From IMG/VR virus record IMGVR_UViG_3300032220_001353, positions 1 to 21,658 of that record: DNA of 21,658 bases. One strand, 5' to 3'. Below, piece after piece: positions 14,820 through 21,191 of this stretch; the stretch's first letter is position 1; each line of letters starts with the position of its first letter. A program made the position numbers and the translations under genes. The stretch comes from a virus. The notes under the pieces were generated by a model. It was given only the letters and a program-made list of their open reading frames with translations. It ran no database searches and was not told the origin of the DNA.

Positions 14820-15096
14820 TGAACTTTTGTTTATTTTTATTAGCTTTTATTTTTAAATTAGCTAATTCTTTTTTATCTTCTTCTATCTTAAGTTTAAAAC
14901 TATTAATTTCTAAAGATAAAGATTTGATTATAACTGTGTTAGAATCTATATTAGCTTGTAATGAGTCATTTTGTTTATGAAGATTATCAATTTTATTTTT
15001 ATAATCTATACTACGAGCATATTTAAGGTTTGTAGTAACAATAACAGCTATTATAACAACAACTGCATAACTCAAAATTTGATAAATATATCTCAT
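14746..15096 (-). CDS. N-terminal TM plus coiled coil protein, i-spanin-like
   Basis: This 116-residue protein has one N-terminal transmembrane segment (about residues 5-23, rich in Ile and Val) followed by a charged coiled coil that fills the rest of the chain. This is the layout of inner-membrane spanins (Rz type). Its 3-prime end overlaps the next gene by 74 bases in another frame, and that gene also encodes an envelope coiled-coil protein, much as Rz and Rz1 overlap. Its start overlaps the stop of the upstream gene (TAATG). No endolysin or holin is visible nearby, so the lysis call rests on architecture and gene arrangement only. Confidence 0.6.
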   Translation of the reverse strand: MRYIYQILSYAVVVIIAVIVTTNLKYARSIDYKNKIDNLHKQNDSLQANIDSNTVIIKSLSLEINSFKLKIEEDKKELANLKIKANKNKQKFNEESNRINSLNNASVISEFTNAFE

Positions 15097-15536
15097 TAAA
15101 AATTTTCGTCCTCGTCTTCCATTGATGGATTCATCAATGCTTCTAGTTCTTTTTTAATCTTAGTTAAATCTTTTAATTGTGCAAAGAATTTATCTTTTTC
15201 AGGTCCATCAGCATTTTTCCATTTGTTAGCAATTGATTTCATCAATTTAACTACACCTTCATGTTTTGATTTTAATTTAACTACTGATAGATTATTGTCT
15301 ATATCTTTTGCAGATGGTTCCATATCAAAATCATCTTCATTTTCTAGGGTAACACTTCCTCCTGCTTTTAAAGTATTGATAGGAGTTACTTTATCTTTTG
15401 AAGCAGCAAATTTAGGATCTTTTTGAAGAGCTGCAATGGATGCTGCACCAACATATGTTCCTTCTTCTACATTCTTTTCCGATAATTCAGCTACAATAAG
15501 TTCTTTAATGTATTCTTTGGCTTCTGATTTTTTCAT
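15096..15536 (-). CDS. Small charged protein of unknown function
   Basis: This 146-residue soluble protein is rich in Lys, Glu, Asp and Ala and has no recognised domain. The N-terminus (MKKSEAKEYIKELIVAELSE) is a helix with I-K-E and L-S-E tripeptides, and V-E-E followed by Gly at about residues 23-26 resembles a prohead-protease site. The C-terminal half is a helical Lys-rich region ending in an acidic tail. It could be an internal head protein, but this is weakly supported. It is separated from the kinase gene by 25 bases containing the recurrent AT-rich motif, and is coupled to the spanin-like genes by TAATG. Confidence 0.55.
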   Translation of the reverse strand: MKKSEAKEYIKELIVAELSEKNVEEGTYVGAASIAALQKDPKFAASKDKVTPINTLKAGGSVTLENEDDFDMEPSAKDIDNNLSVVKLKSKHEGVVKLMKSIANKWKNADGPEKDKFFAQLKDLTKIKKELEALMNPSMEDEDENF

Positions 15537-15552
15537 TGATAAAAATATTTTG

Positions 15553-15566
15553 TTATAAATATTATG
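15553..15566 (-). promoter_or_regulatory. Recurrent TATAATATTTATAA motif before the small charged protein gene
   Basis: The minus strand reads CATAATATTTATAAC, overlapping the stop of the kinase gene and ending about 16 bases before the ATG at 15536. The bases following it (AAAAT) also match the copy before the guanidino-enzyme gene. Confidence 0.4.
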
Positions 15567-16092
15567 AAAAAAGGGTAGATTTAACTTGTGCGATGCGTTT
15601 TTCAGTAGAACCAGTAATACGCACTAATTTTTTTATTCTATGTTTATTAGAATCTAATTGATGTTTAATAATAAAATCGATTGTTTCCCTATATTTTAGA
15701 TCCGTTTCACGAACTCCATTATTTTCCATTTCCACACCTTCAGGAGAAACATAAAATAAATAATCGTACTCATGTAGCATCGTTCTAGCAAATTCACAAA
15801 ATTTTTCCGCATCGTAATAATTCATTGATTGTGATGCTTTAGCAAACGCCATTACATCGATTATAGTACGATCAGTGATAATGTTTTCCTGCATTAGTTC
15901 ACTTGCTCGTTCTGCTAAAAATACAGCTTGACCCTTAGTTGTTGAATCAGTATTAAGTGGAATACCTAATTCCATTAAATACTTTGAACGTTCTGTTCTG
16001 AACGTATAATTTTTAAATTCAGGTAATTCTTTCAACGCATTAACTAACGTTGTTTTACCTACTGACATTGTTCCGCAAAAACCTATTTTCAT
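15562..16092 (-). CDS. P-loop ATPase/kinase of the AAA_28 (NadR-like) type
   Basis: This 176-residue protein carries a Walker A motif, GTMSVGKTT (7-15), at its very N-terminus, as nucleoside and nucleotide kinases do. TERSKYLMELGIPLN (33-47) and ENIITDRTIIDVMAFAKAS (74-92) match the NadR-type kinase/AAA_28 family, in which the DR motif contacts substrate. YDYLFYV (about 113-119) is the Walker B-like strand. The substrate is not determinable: deoxynucleosides, nicotinamide riboside and others are possible. It overlaps the cupin gene by ATGA, so the two are translated together. Confidence 0.75.
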   Translation of the reverse strand: MKIGFCGTMSVGKTTLVNALKELPEFKNYTFRTERSKYLMELGIPLNTDSTTKGQAVFLAERASELMQENIITDRTIIDVMAFAKASQSMNYYDAEKFCEFARTMLHEYDYLFYVSPEGVEMENNGVRETDLKYRETIDFIIKHQLDSNKHRIKKLVRITGSTEKRIAQVKSTLFS

Positions 16093-16472
16093 AATTGTGA
16101 TGATCCTGGTAATACTCTATAACTATCTTCTTCGTAATGTTTAGTTGATACCTCAAAAATGGTAGCTTCATCAGTAAGTGCCATTAATTGGTGTGGTTGA
16201 CCACGTTCTAAATCTACAACATCTCCTTCAACAATCCTAGTTGATTTAATAGTTGCTGATTCTGTATCAATCCATCTATATTCAAATTCTCCTTTGGAAA
16301 CATACCATGATTCTTCTTTAATCAAATGGTAATGCATTGAAAATTTTTCATCTTTTTTAAATACTAAAAGTTTACCACAATACGCATCATGGTTTGCAAT
16401 CCAAAGCTCGTGTCCCCATGCTTTTTCGTATTTATCTCCTTTACGGGGAATTGGTTCGTATTTATGTCCCAT
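16089..16472 (-). CDS. Cupin-domain protein (phosphomannose isomerase-like)
   Basis: This 127-residue protein is a single cupin barrel. HYHLIKEESWYVSKGEFEYRW (47 onward, split here as HYH at 47-49 and EE at 53-54) is the first cupin motif with two metal-binding His and a Glu, and GDVVDLERGQPHQL (83-96) is the second with His94. The layout resembles the cupin half of type II phosphomannose isomerases. The start ATG lies 2 bases after the preceding stop, and its end overlaps the kinase gene. Sugar isomerase, epimerase or non-enzymatic sugar binding are all possible; the fold is confident and the reaction is not. Confidence 0.75.
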   Translation of the reverse strand: MGHKYEPIPRKGDKYEKAWGHELWIANHDAYCGKLLVFKKDEKFSMHYHLIKEESWYVSKGEFEYRWIDTESATIKSTRIVEGDVVDLERGQPHQLMALTDEATIFEVSTKHYEEDSYRVLPGSSQL

Positions 16473-16474
16473 AT

Positions 16475-16735
16475 TTAAAATCTATTTGTTGATCCTTTTC
16501 CGGATGCTCCTTTATACCATGGAAGACCTTCTCGTTCTTTACGTGCTGCTTTCCATTCTAATTCTGTTAATTGAATACCGTTTAAATAATATTCACGCTT
16601 TCTATTGTTTCCTTCAGGAATTAAAGCTGGACCTTCCCAATTGTGTAGTTTATTATCGAATGTATAAGCTATAGTTCCATCGGGTTTAGCAAGCTTTTTT
16701 GAAGGGGCAAATTTTCTATTTGTTTGATTTTCCAT
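16475..16735 (-). CDS. Small protein with MORN-like NWEGPA...YYLNGI motif
   Basis: This 86-residue protein has the segment LHNWEGPALIPEGNNR (about residues 31-46), followed by EYYLNGIQL. The pattern, with a Gly-Pro-Ala turn and a later Tyr-Tyr-x-Asn-Gly-x, resembles the MORN-variant repeats common in large viruses and phages. The C-terminus is basic and Gly-rich. It lies 1 base after the FAD-enzyme stop (TAACATG) and 2 bases before the cupin gene, so it belongs to the accessory operon. Its function is unknown. Confidence 0.62.
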   Translation of the reverse strand: MENQTNRKFAPSKKLAKPDGTIAYTFDNKLHNWEGPALIPEGNNRKREYYLNGIQLTELEWKAARKEREGLPWYKGASGKGSTNRF

Positions 16736-16736
16736 G

Positions 16737-18089
16737 TTATTGATTAATTAAGTCTCCTTGATGGTTATCCCATTCACAAATGTAAGTATCATTTTTTAAT
16801 TCTCCAAGCACAGATTCAGCAACATAAATTGCTTGTGCTCCTGATACTGTAATACCTCTTGCACTTAAAGCATCTCCTACAAAGTGTACATTTGGGTAAT
16901 CAGCTAATGCTAAATTTTTGTAATCTACTTTTACCTCAGGTGAAAGATATTTTACTTCAGGAATGTAAATACCCCAATCATCCCCTAATGTTGGAAATAC
17001 TTTTCTCATATCGTCAATAAAATCAACAATATATTCAAAAAATCCATCAAACGCTTCCATTACCCCTAACAGTTGTAACCAACTAATTGGAGTTGAACTT
17101 ACACCATTTCCTTCAGATGTAGTTGATGGTTGGCGAGATGGACTATAATATAAACCAGTACCATTTGCTTGTACTTTATTTACTACATCACGTGACCATT
17201 TAAATGGATCTTTAATACCTTTTATTTCCATCAAGATACCAAAGTTAGTCATATTATTTCTATATGCTTCGTCTTTTTTGGCATGACCATTGTAACTATG
17301 ATCTCCATATGTTTCCTCTACAGCAACATAAGCAGCATTATTGTTTGTACAGAATGAACGTAATGATACTCCTTTATCATCAAATTTTCTATACAACTTA
17401 AAGTCATATGAAATATCAATTAGTTTTTGGAAGTGTTCTTGTGGTGCTTCAAATCGAACACCAATTTGTACTGATTTAGGTTCATCTGGGAGCTCATATT
17501 TGTTAGCTAATTCTTGAGCAAAATCAATGCCTGATTTGCCTACTGCAAATATAAGTTCATCATATTTGTCTCCGAATTCACCGCACATAACCATTTGATT
17601 ATCAAAATCAATACTAGTTACTTTAGTTTCCCATACAAATTCAACACCTTTAGATACTAAATAATCATACCAATTTTTAGCAATTTCAGATAGATAATCT
17701 GTACCTACATGCCATACTGGGAATAAACGTAAGCCGAAGTATGGTTTAATAAATTCAGGTTCTTCATGTGGATCAGAACATTGTACTTCTTCTGGTTTAG
17801 GGTGAAAACGTTTGAAATTAGTAATCACTTGATCCATCAATTCCATTGCTTTATCCTCACCTGTGTATTTTGACAATTGACCTCCAATTGCTGTATGGTA
17901 AGTTAATTTACCATCAGACCAACCTCCAGCACCTAAGAAACCTGTCATTACTTCTTCAGGTAAACGTTTGTATGGATCTTTACCCATATCAATTATTGTG
18001 ATCATTTCACCAGGATAACCATTATCAACGAGCTTTGTTGCTGCGTTTACACCTGCTACTCCTGCTCCAATAATTACTATTTTCTTCAT
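16737..18089 (-). CDS. FAD-dependent oxidoreductase (COG2509-like dehydrogenase)
   Basis: This 450-residue flavoprotein starts with a Rossmann nucleotide-binding motif (IVIIGAGVAG, with GxGxxG at 8-13) and an acidic residue at the end of the second strand (Asp34). GGWSDGKLTY (55-64) is a family-typical segment near FAD. The C-terminal FAD-binding motif is FVGDALSARGITVSGA (403-418). The combination of the GWSDGKL segment, a GIYIPEVKYLSPEV segment (373-386) and this C-terminal motif resembles the uncharacterised COG2509 group of FAD-dependent dehydrogenases. The substrate is unknown. It is the first gene after the terminator at 18123-18157 and leads the cassette with the small MORN-like, cupin and kinase genes. 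It has no obvious Shine-Dalgarno sequence. Confidence 0.85.
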   Translation of the reverse strand: MKKIVIIGAGVAGVNAATKLVDNGYPGEMITIIDMGKDPYKRLPEEVMTGFLGAGGWSDGKLTYHTAIGGQLSKYTGEDKAMELMDQVITNFKRFHPKPEEVQCSDPHEEPEFIKPYFGLRLFPVWHVGTDYLSEIAKNWYDYLVSKGVEFVWETKVTSIDFDNQMVMCGEFGDKYDELIFAVGKSGIDFAQELANKYELPDEPKSVQIGVRFEAPQEHFQKLIDISYDFKLYRKFDDKGVSLRSFCTNNNAAYVAVEETYGDHSYNGHAKKDEAYRNNMTNFGILMEIKGIKDPFKWSRDVVNKVQANGTGLYYSPSRQPSTTSEGNGVSSTPISWLQLLGVMEAFDGFFEYIVDFIDDMRKVFPTLGDDWGIYIPEVKYLSPEVKVDYKNLALADYPNVHFVGDALSARGITVSGAQAIYVAESVLGELKNDTYICEWDNHQGDLINQ

Positions 18090-18122
18090 ATTATTATCAA
18101 TGTTTAATGTTTAAATGTACAT

Positions 18123-18157
18123 AAAAAAAGTGGCGTCTCCAAATTTGGTGACGCCAC
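18123..18157 (-). terminator. Rho-independent terminator after the membrane-segment protein gene
   Basis: GTGGCGTC (18130-18137) pairs perfectly with GACGCCAC (18150-18157), and an inner CCAAATTTGG can extend the helix past one mismatch. On the minus strand it is followed by an uninterrupted T run. It separates the virion-type genes on the right from the FAD-enzyme cassette. Confidence 0.93.
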
Positions 18158-18181
18158 AGCTGTCATTTTTTTAATAAGATC

Positions 18182-18200
18182 GACGGGCTATGAATCCGTC
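18182..18200. other. Small hairpin in the 3-prime region before the terminator
   Basis: GACGG and CCGTC form a 5-bp stem with a 9-base loop between the stop of the 18211 gene and the terminator. An ACAGCTGT palindrome lies between the two hairpins. It may stabilise the message end or mark a 3-prime-derived small RNA; the evidence is only structural. Confidence 0.3.
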
Positions 18201-18210
18201 TATAAGTTTA

Positions 18211-18828
18211 TTATGATACTAGTTTCGAAATAAAATCTTTAATTTCACCACCTTTAACAGCACTTAAAGCTGTTTCTAATGTAGCTAAAGATAAGTTTTT
18301 AGATTGGATTGCTTTAATAGCAGTTGCCCCGGAGGCAATAAGAAATGTTGCTACAATTACGTGGAAGATTCCACTTGCTACTTTTTTCGCTTTTACTTCA
18401 TCTTTAATGAATTTTTTAACAATAGCTTCAATCGGAGCCATATATAAATGATGTAATTCATCTGCAATGTGTCCTAATTTAGCCATCCATTGGTTATAAG
18501 CTGCTTCATCATTAGGTTTTTTACCTAATACTTTGTTAACCATGTTGCCGGCTGCTTTACCTAATTTAGCCACTAACCCCATTATTGCGGGAAGTGCAAT
18601 TGCAATACTAGCAATAGTTAAAAGACCTTCATTTGTTGGTTGTTCTTTTTCTGATGCTTTTGTTAATTCAGTATCTAAACCTTTTATAATAGCAGACATT
18701 TCGTCTTTTACATCATCAACTACTGATTGTTCTTTATCATCTAGATTAATATCAACTTCTTGTAGATTTTTTTCTAACTGTCCTTCAGCTAAAAATTTTC
18801 TTAAATCAAATGCATCTGCTTGTTTCAC
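18211..18828 (-). CDS. Putative internal virion/membrane-segment protein with a protease-type N-terminus
   Basis: This 205-residue protein begins MKQADAFDLRKFLAEGQLEK. L-A-E followed by Gly (about residues 13-16) fits the prohead-protease consensus and the capsid-targeting peptide layout of T4 internal proteins. Two hydrophobic helices (about 68-88 and 154-176) and a Lys-rich middle suggest insertion into a membrane or DNA-ejection function. The start is a GTG that overlaps the preceding stop (GTGA); no in-frame ATG occurs for 43 codons, and the N-terminal motif would be lost with a later start. It is the last gene before a strong terminator. I infer an internal head protein ejected with DNA; a membrane protein unrelated to the head is the alternative. 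Confidence 0.6.
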   Translation of the reverse strand: MKQADAFDLRKFLAEGQLEKNLQEVDINLDDKEQSVVDDVKDEMSAIIKGLDTELTKASEKEQPTNEGLLTIASIAIALPAIMGLVAKLGKAAGNMVNKVLGKKPNDEAAYNQWMAKLGHIADELHHLYMAPIEAIVKKFIKDEVKAKKVASGIFHVIVATFLIASGATAIKAIQSKNLSLATLETALSAVKGGEIKDFISKLVS

Positions 18829-19091
18829 GATTTATGTATTTTTAATTTTAGTATTCCTGTTCCTTTAATTACACGATGCCATTCATGTTTTGGTATAAAT
18901 ATGGGTGAATTTATAGAAGTTGGAAGTTCATTTTCAAGTTGTAATTTCCAATCTGTTTCTCCAATTATTTCAACCGTTCTATTTTCATCATCCCTATGCC
19001 ACATAAGTTCTATCGGATCTATATTTTCAGTAAATTCACGAATAATATATTGATTTGTAACTTCTATGTCTTTATAGGGTTTACTCATCAT
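18825..19091 (-). CDS. Small conserved phage protein, possibly cupin-like
   Basis: This is an 88-residue protein when started at the ATG at 19091, which overlaps the upstream stop in the sequence ATGATGAGTAA; the adjoining ATG at 19088 is equally plausible. The frame also has a GTG further upstream, but that would lie inside the upstream gene. ELMWHRDDENRTVEIIG (in the first half) and FIPKHEWHRVIKGTGILKLKI (split: FIPKHEWHR, then IKGTGILKLKI) give two His-containing segments separated by beta strands, similar to a minimal cupin barrel. I recall comparable small proteins in cyanophages. No reaction can be assigned. Confidence 0.6.
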   Translation of the reverse strand: MMSKPYKDIEVTNQYIIREFTENIDPIELMWHRDDENRTVEIIGETDWKLQLENELPTSINSPIFIPKHEWHRVIKGTGILKLKIHKS

Positions 19092-19740
19092 AATTAAATT
19101 TAGTAGCATTAGATGCATTCCATCTATCTTGATTTTCACAAATCCATGTTTTTGTTGAAAATCTAAAATATGGAGTTTTTAAATTTGTTGATGGTGTTTG
19201 CGATTGATGTTTCCAAAGTATTCTATTGTTTGGTTGAGCAGCAAATTGACCATTATCTAATTTAATTATATTAAATGATTTATGTTCATTTGGAGTTTCT
19301 GCCCATGAAACATCTAATTCATTTGGGTCTGAAGAGCATGAATCAATGGTGAATAAATAATAACCAGGGGCTTTACTTTGATCTTTCATTACTGCTTCAC
19401 ACCTAGCATTTCTTAATCTTTGTTTTTTAATAACAGTTATATTGTATGAAAAACAATCCCAAAGTTGTAACCAATCTAAAGGATATAATTCATTTTCATT
19501 TATATCTGTTTTCCAAACGTATGCATGTAAGGGTAATTTATCGTACAAAGCACCATAATCATGAAGAAGTGATTCAAAGTATAATGCTTGATTAGGAATT
19601 GATTTTGTTGTTATCCAATGAGCAGATTCAAATTCTCCTTTTCCAAGAAGTTCTTTATTTTCATCTAACTCAAAGTCGTATAAAAATTCTTTTTTAATAA
19701 AAACCTCTATTGGAGGAATATTTGCTACTAAATAAATCAT
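19081..19740 (-). CDS. Conserved phage protein of unknown function
   Basis: This 219-residue soluble protein begins MIYLVANIPPIEVFIKKEFL and contains the segments LHDYGALYDKLPLHAYVWK (about 65-83) and LDWLQLWDCFSYNITVI (about 98-114), which resemble a protein conserved across cyanophages and other T4-like phages whose role is not established. The length agrees with that family. It is coupled to the upstream gene by TAATG at 19740 and overlaps the cupin-like gene by 11 bases. Its repeated association with small structural-region genes suggests a virion or assembly role. Confidence 0.68.
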   Translation of the reverse strand: MIYLVANIPPIEVFIKKEFLYDFELDENKELLGKGEFESAHWITTKSIPNQALYFESLLHDYGALYDKLPLHAYVWKTDINENELYPLDWLQLWDCFSYNITVIKKQRLRNARCEAVMKDQSKAPGYYLFTIDSCSSDPNELDVSWAETPNEHKSFNIIKLDNGQFAAQPNNRILWKHQSQTPSTNLKTPYFRFSTKTWICENQDRWNASNATKFNYDE

Positions 19741-20066
19741 TATTTTTCTCTTATTAATAATTCACCTAATACTTCTAAACGTCCAACTTCACGTTGGAAT
19801 TCAATTGGTGTCATATTTAAAGATATTTTTTTTAAGGTTTGTTCAAATTCTTTTGTAGCTGCTTCTTTATCAAATTTACCTTCAGTTGCTTTTTTATAAT
19901 AAGGAGCTTTAACTTTAAAGTGATGCCAAGTTAGAAGTGCTAAACCACCTTTTTCTTCAGCGTTTGAAGCTATTTTAGCAGCTCCTTCACCACGTTTTTT
20001 AGCAAATTCTTCAAAAGTTTCTTTAACTTTTCTTACTTCGTTTATTAATTGTAGTAGTTTTATCAT
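19740..20066 (-). CDS. Small conserved phage protein of unknown function
   Basis: This 108-residue basic helical protein contains LALLTWHHFKVKAPYYKKAT (about 43-62) and ends LEVLGELLIREK. I recall a similar TWHHFKVK...PYYKKA pattern in other phage proteins without a known function. I chose the ATG at 20066, one base after the upstream stop (TAAGATG); the longer version would use a TTG at 20078 inside the upstream gene. Its stop overlaps the next start as TAATG. Confidence 0.65.
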   Translation of the reverse strand: MIKLLQLINEVRKVKETFEEFAKKRGEGAAKIASNAEEKGGLALLTWHHFKVKAPYYKKATEGKFDKEAATKEFEQTLKKISLNMTPIEFQREVGRLEVLGELLIREK

Positions 20067-20067
20067 C

Positions 20068-20403
20068 TTAATTTTCAAATGGTGGTTCTAAAGAAACTAT
20101 AGTAGGATTAATTTGTTCATTTAAATTGTTTTGTAAGAAATCATAAATTTCTTGAATTCCTTTAGTACCAAAAGTATCATTTACCCATGTAATTACCTGT
20201 TCTTTAGTTAAAGATTCAAATATTGTAAAATTATTAGGGTCAGGAGGACCTATTTCTAAAGGTCCACTTATTTCAGAGGAATATGTGATTCCATTTGAAA
20301 TTTCAGTTGCAATACATTTCCAATGTATTTTATGTACTATATTTGTAAGACCATTTTCTAAAGTTTTACATTCTAATCTTAATATTGTCCAATTCATATC
20401 CAT
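20068..20403 (-). CDS. Small conserved phage protein (MNWTILRLEC family)
   Basis: This protein of 111 residues begins MDMNWTILRLECKT; the second Met (20397) matches the start I recall for a small protein widespread in cyanophages and other phages. The family pattern includes a beta-rich N-terminal half with LEIGPPDPNNFT (about 51-62) and a C-terminal helix with EQVITWVNDTFG. It often accompanies tail or structural genes, but its function is unknown. It follows a fibre-like gene by 7 bases. Confidence 0.68.
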   Translation of the reverse strand: MDMNWTILRLECKTLENGLTNIVHKIHWKCIATEISNGITYSSEISGPLEIGPPDPNNFTIFESLTKEQVITWVNDTFGTKGIQEIYDFLQNNLNEQINPTIVSLEPPFEN

Positions 20404-20410
20404 AATATTA

Positions 20411-21181
20411 TTAAATTACACCTCCAACTAAATTTCCACCAACATTAAAGGCACGAACAAGCATTGTTCCACTTATTTGCGTAATATTTTGTATGGTTGC
20501 GGATGCTATCCCTGCTCCTACAGACATATTCATAAGAACATGTCCTGAAGTTGTTGCACTACCACTAAATATAATCTGGCGTTGGGAGGCATTTGTGTTT
20601 CTTATATATACATTAACAGATCTCCCATCTGCTAAATTATTAATAATTAAACTTCTTGTTGCTGTAAGAGATGCAATCCAAGTTACTGACTGAGTTAGAG
20701 CAGCATCAATTGTTAAATTAGCATCTGATGTAGTTGTTTGTGTTCCACCCGCTAAATTATTTATAAGTCCTGCTCTAAATTCCCCAGTAGAAGGAATATA
20801 AGTAAGTGAATTGGAGGAAGAAATGATTACTTGTTGAGTCCCCCCACCTCCAGCATACGATGGAGTCCATAATAGATATTGTTGGATTGCTGCTGTTGTG
20901 TTTGCTCCAACTGTGGCTGTTAATGCTGTAGATGATGTTAAAGCAAATGAAGCTGTTGTTGTTAATGTGTTGGTAGATGAATTATATGTTAATGTTGAAC
21001 TATCTACTCGGGCTGCTCTGTTACCAGTAGTTCCATCAGCAAACATAACATAATAAGGACCTACACCAGTAGCTGTATCAGTTACGGTGATGGTTGATGC
21101 TGATTGAGCTGATACTGTATTAGATGCTGAAAGTGATAAAGAAGCAGTAATTGCTACTCCATTAATTGCTGTTATTCCCAT
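20411..21181 (-). CDS. Ser/Thr/Ala-rich putative fibre or other virion surface protein
   Basis: This 256-residue protein is dominated by Ser, Thr, Ala, Asn, Gly and Ile, with very few charged residues. Repeated short beta-strand patterns such as STLTYNSSTNTLTTTASFAL (about 82-101) are typical of tail-fibre shafts and adhesins. YYVMFADGTTGNRAARVDSS is a start segment I recall in uncultured phage fibre-like proteins. No signal peptide is present. It lies among small conserved virion-region genes. A tail fibre, whisker or head-fibre role is plausible; the receptor-binding part cannot be located. Confidence 0.6.
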   Translation of the reverse strand: MGITAINGVAITASLSLSASNTVSAQSASTITVTDTATGVGPYYVMFADGTTGNRAARVDSSTLTYNSSTNTLTTTASFALTSSTALTATVGANTTAAIQQYLLWTPSYAGGGGTQQVIISSSNSLTYIPSTGEFRAGLINNLAGGTQTTTSDANLTIDAALTQSVTWIASLTATRSLIINNLADGRSVNVYIRNTNASQRQIIFSGSATTSGHVLMNMSVGAGIASATIQNITQISGTMLVRAFNVGGNLVGGVI

Positions 21182-21191
21182 AATTTATTAT

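Noticed and set aside
18170-18210. A tRNA or short peptide gene in the gap before the terminator
   Set aside because: There is no T-arm or acceptor pairing, and the only open frame here is about 15 codons with no start codon.
20756-20767. Exact T4 late promoter TATAAATA on the coding strand
   Set aside because: The one coding-strand copy noticed lies inside the fibre-like gene with no start nearby, and such an octamer is expected by chance in AT-rich DNA.
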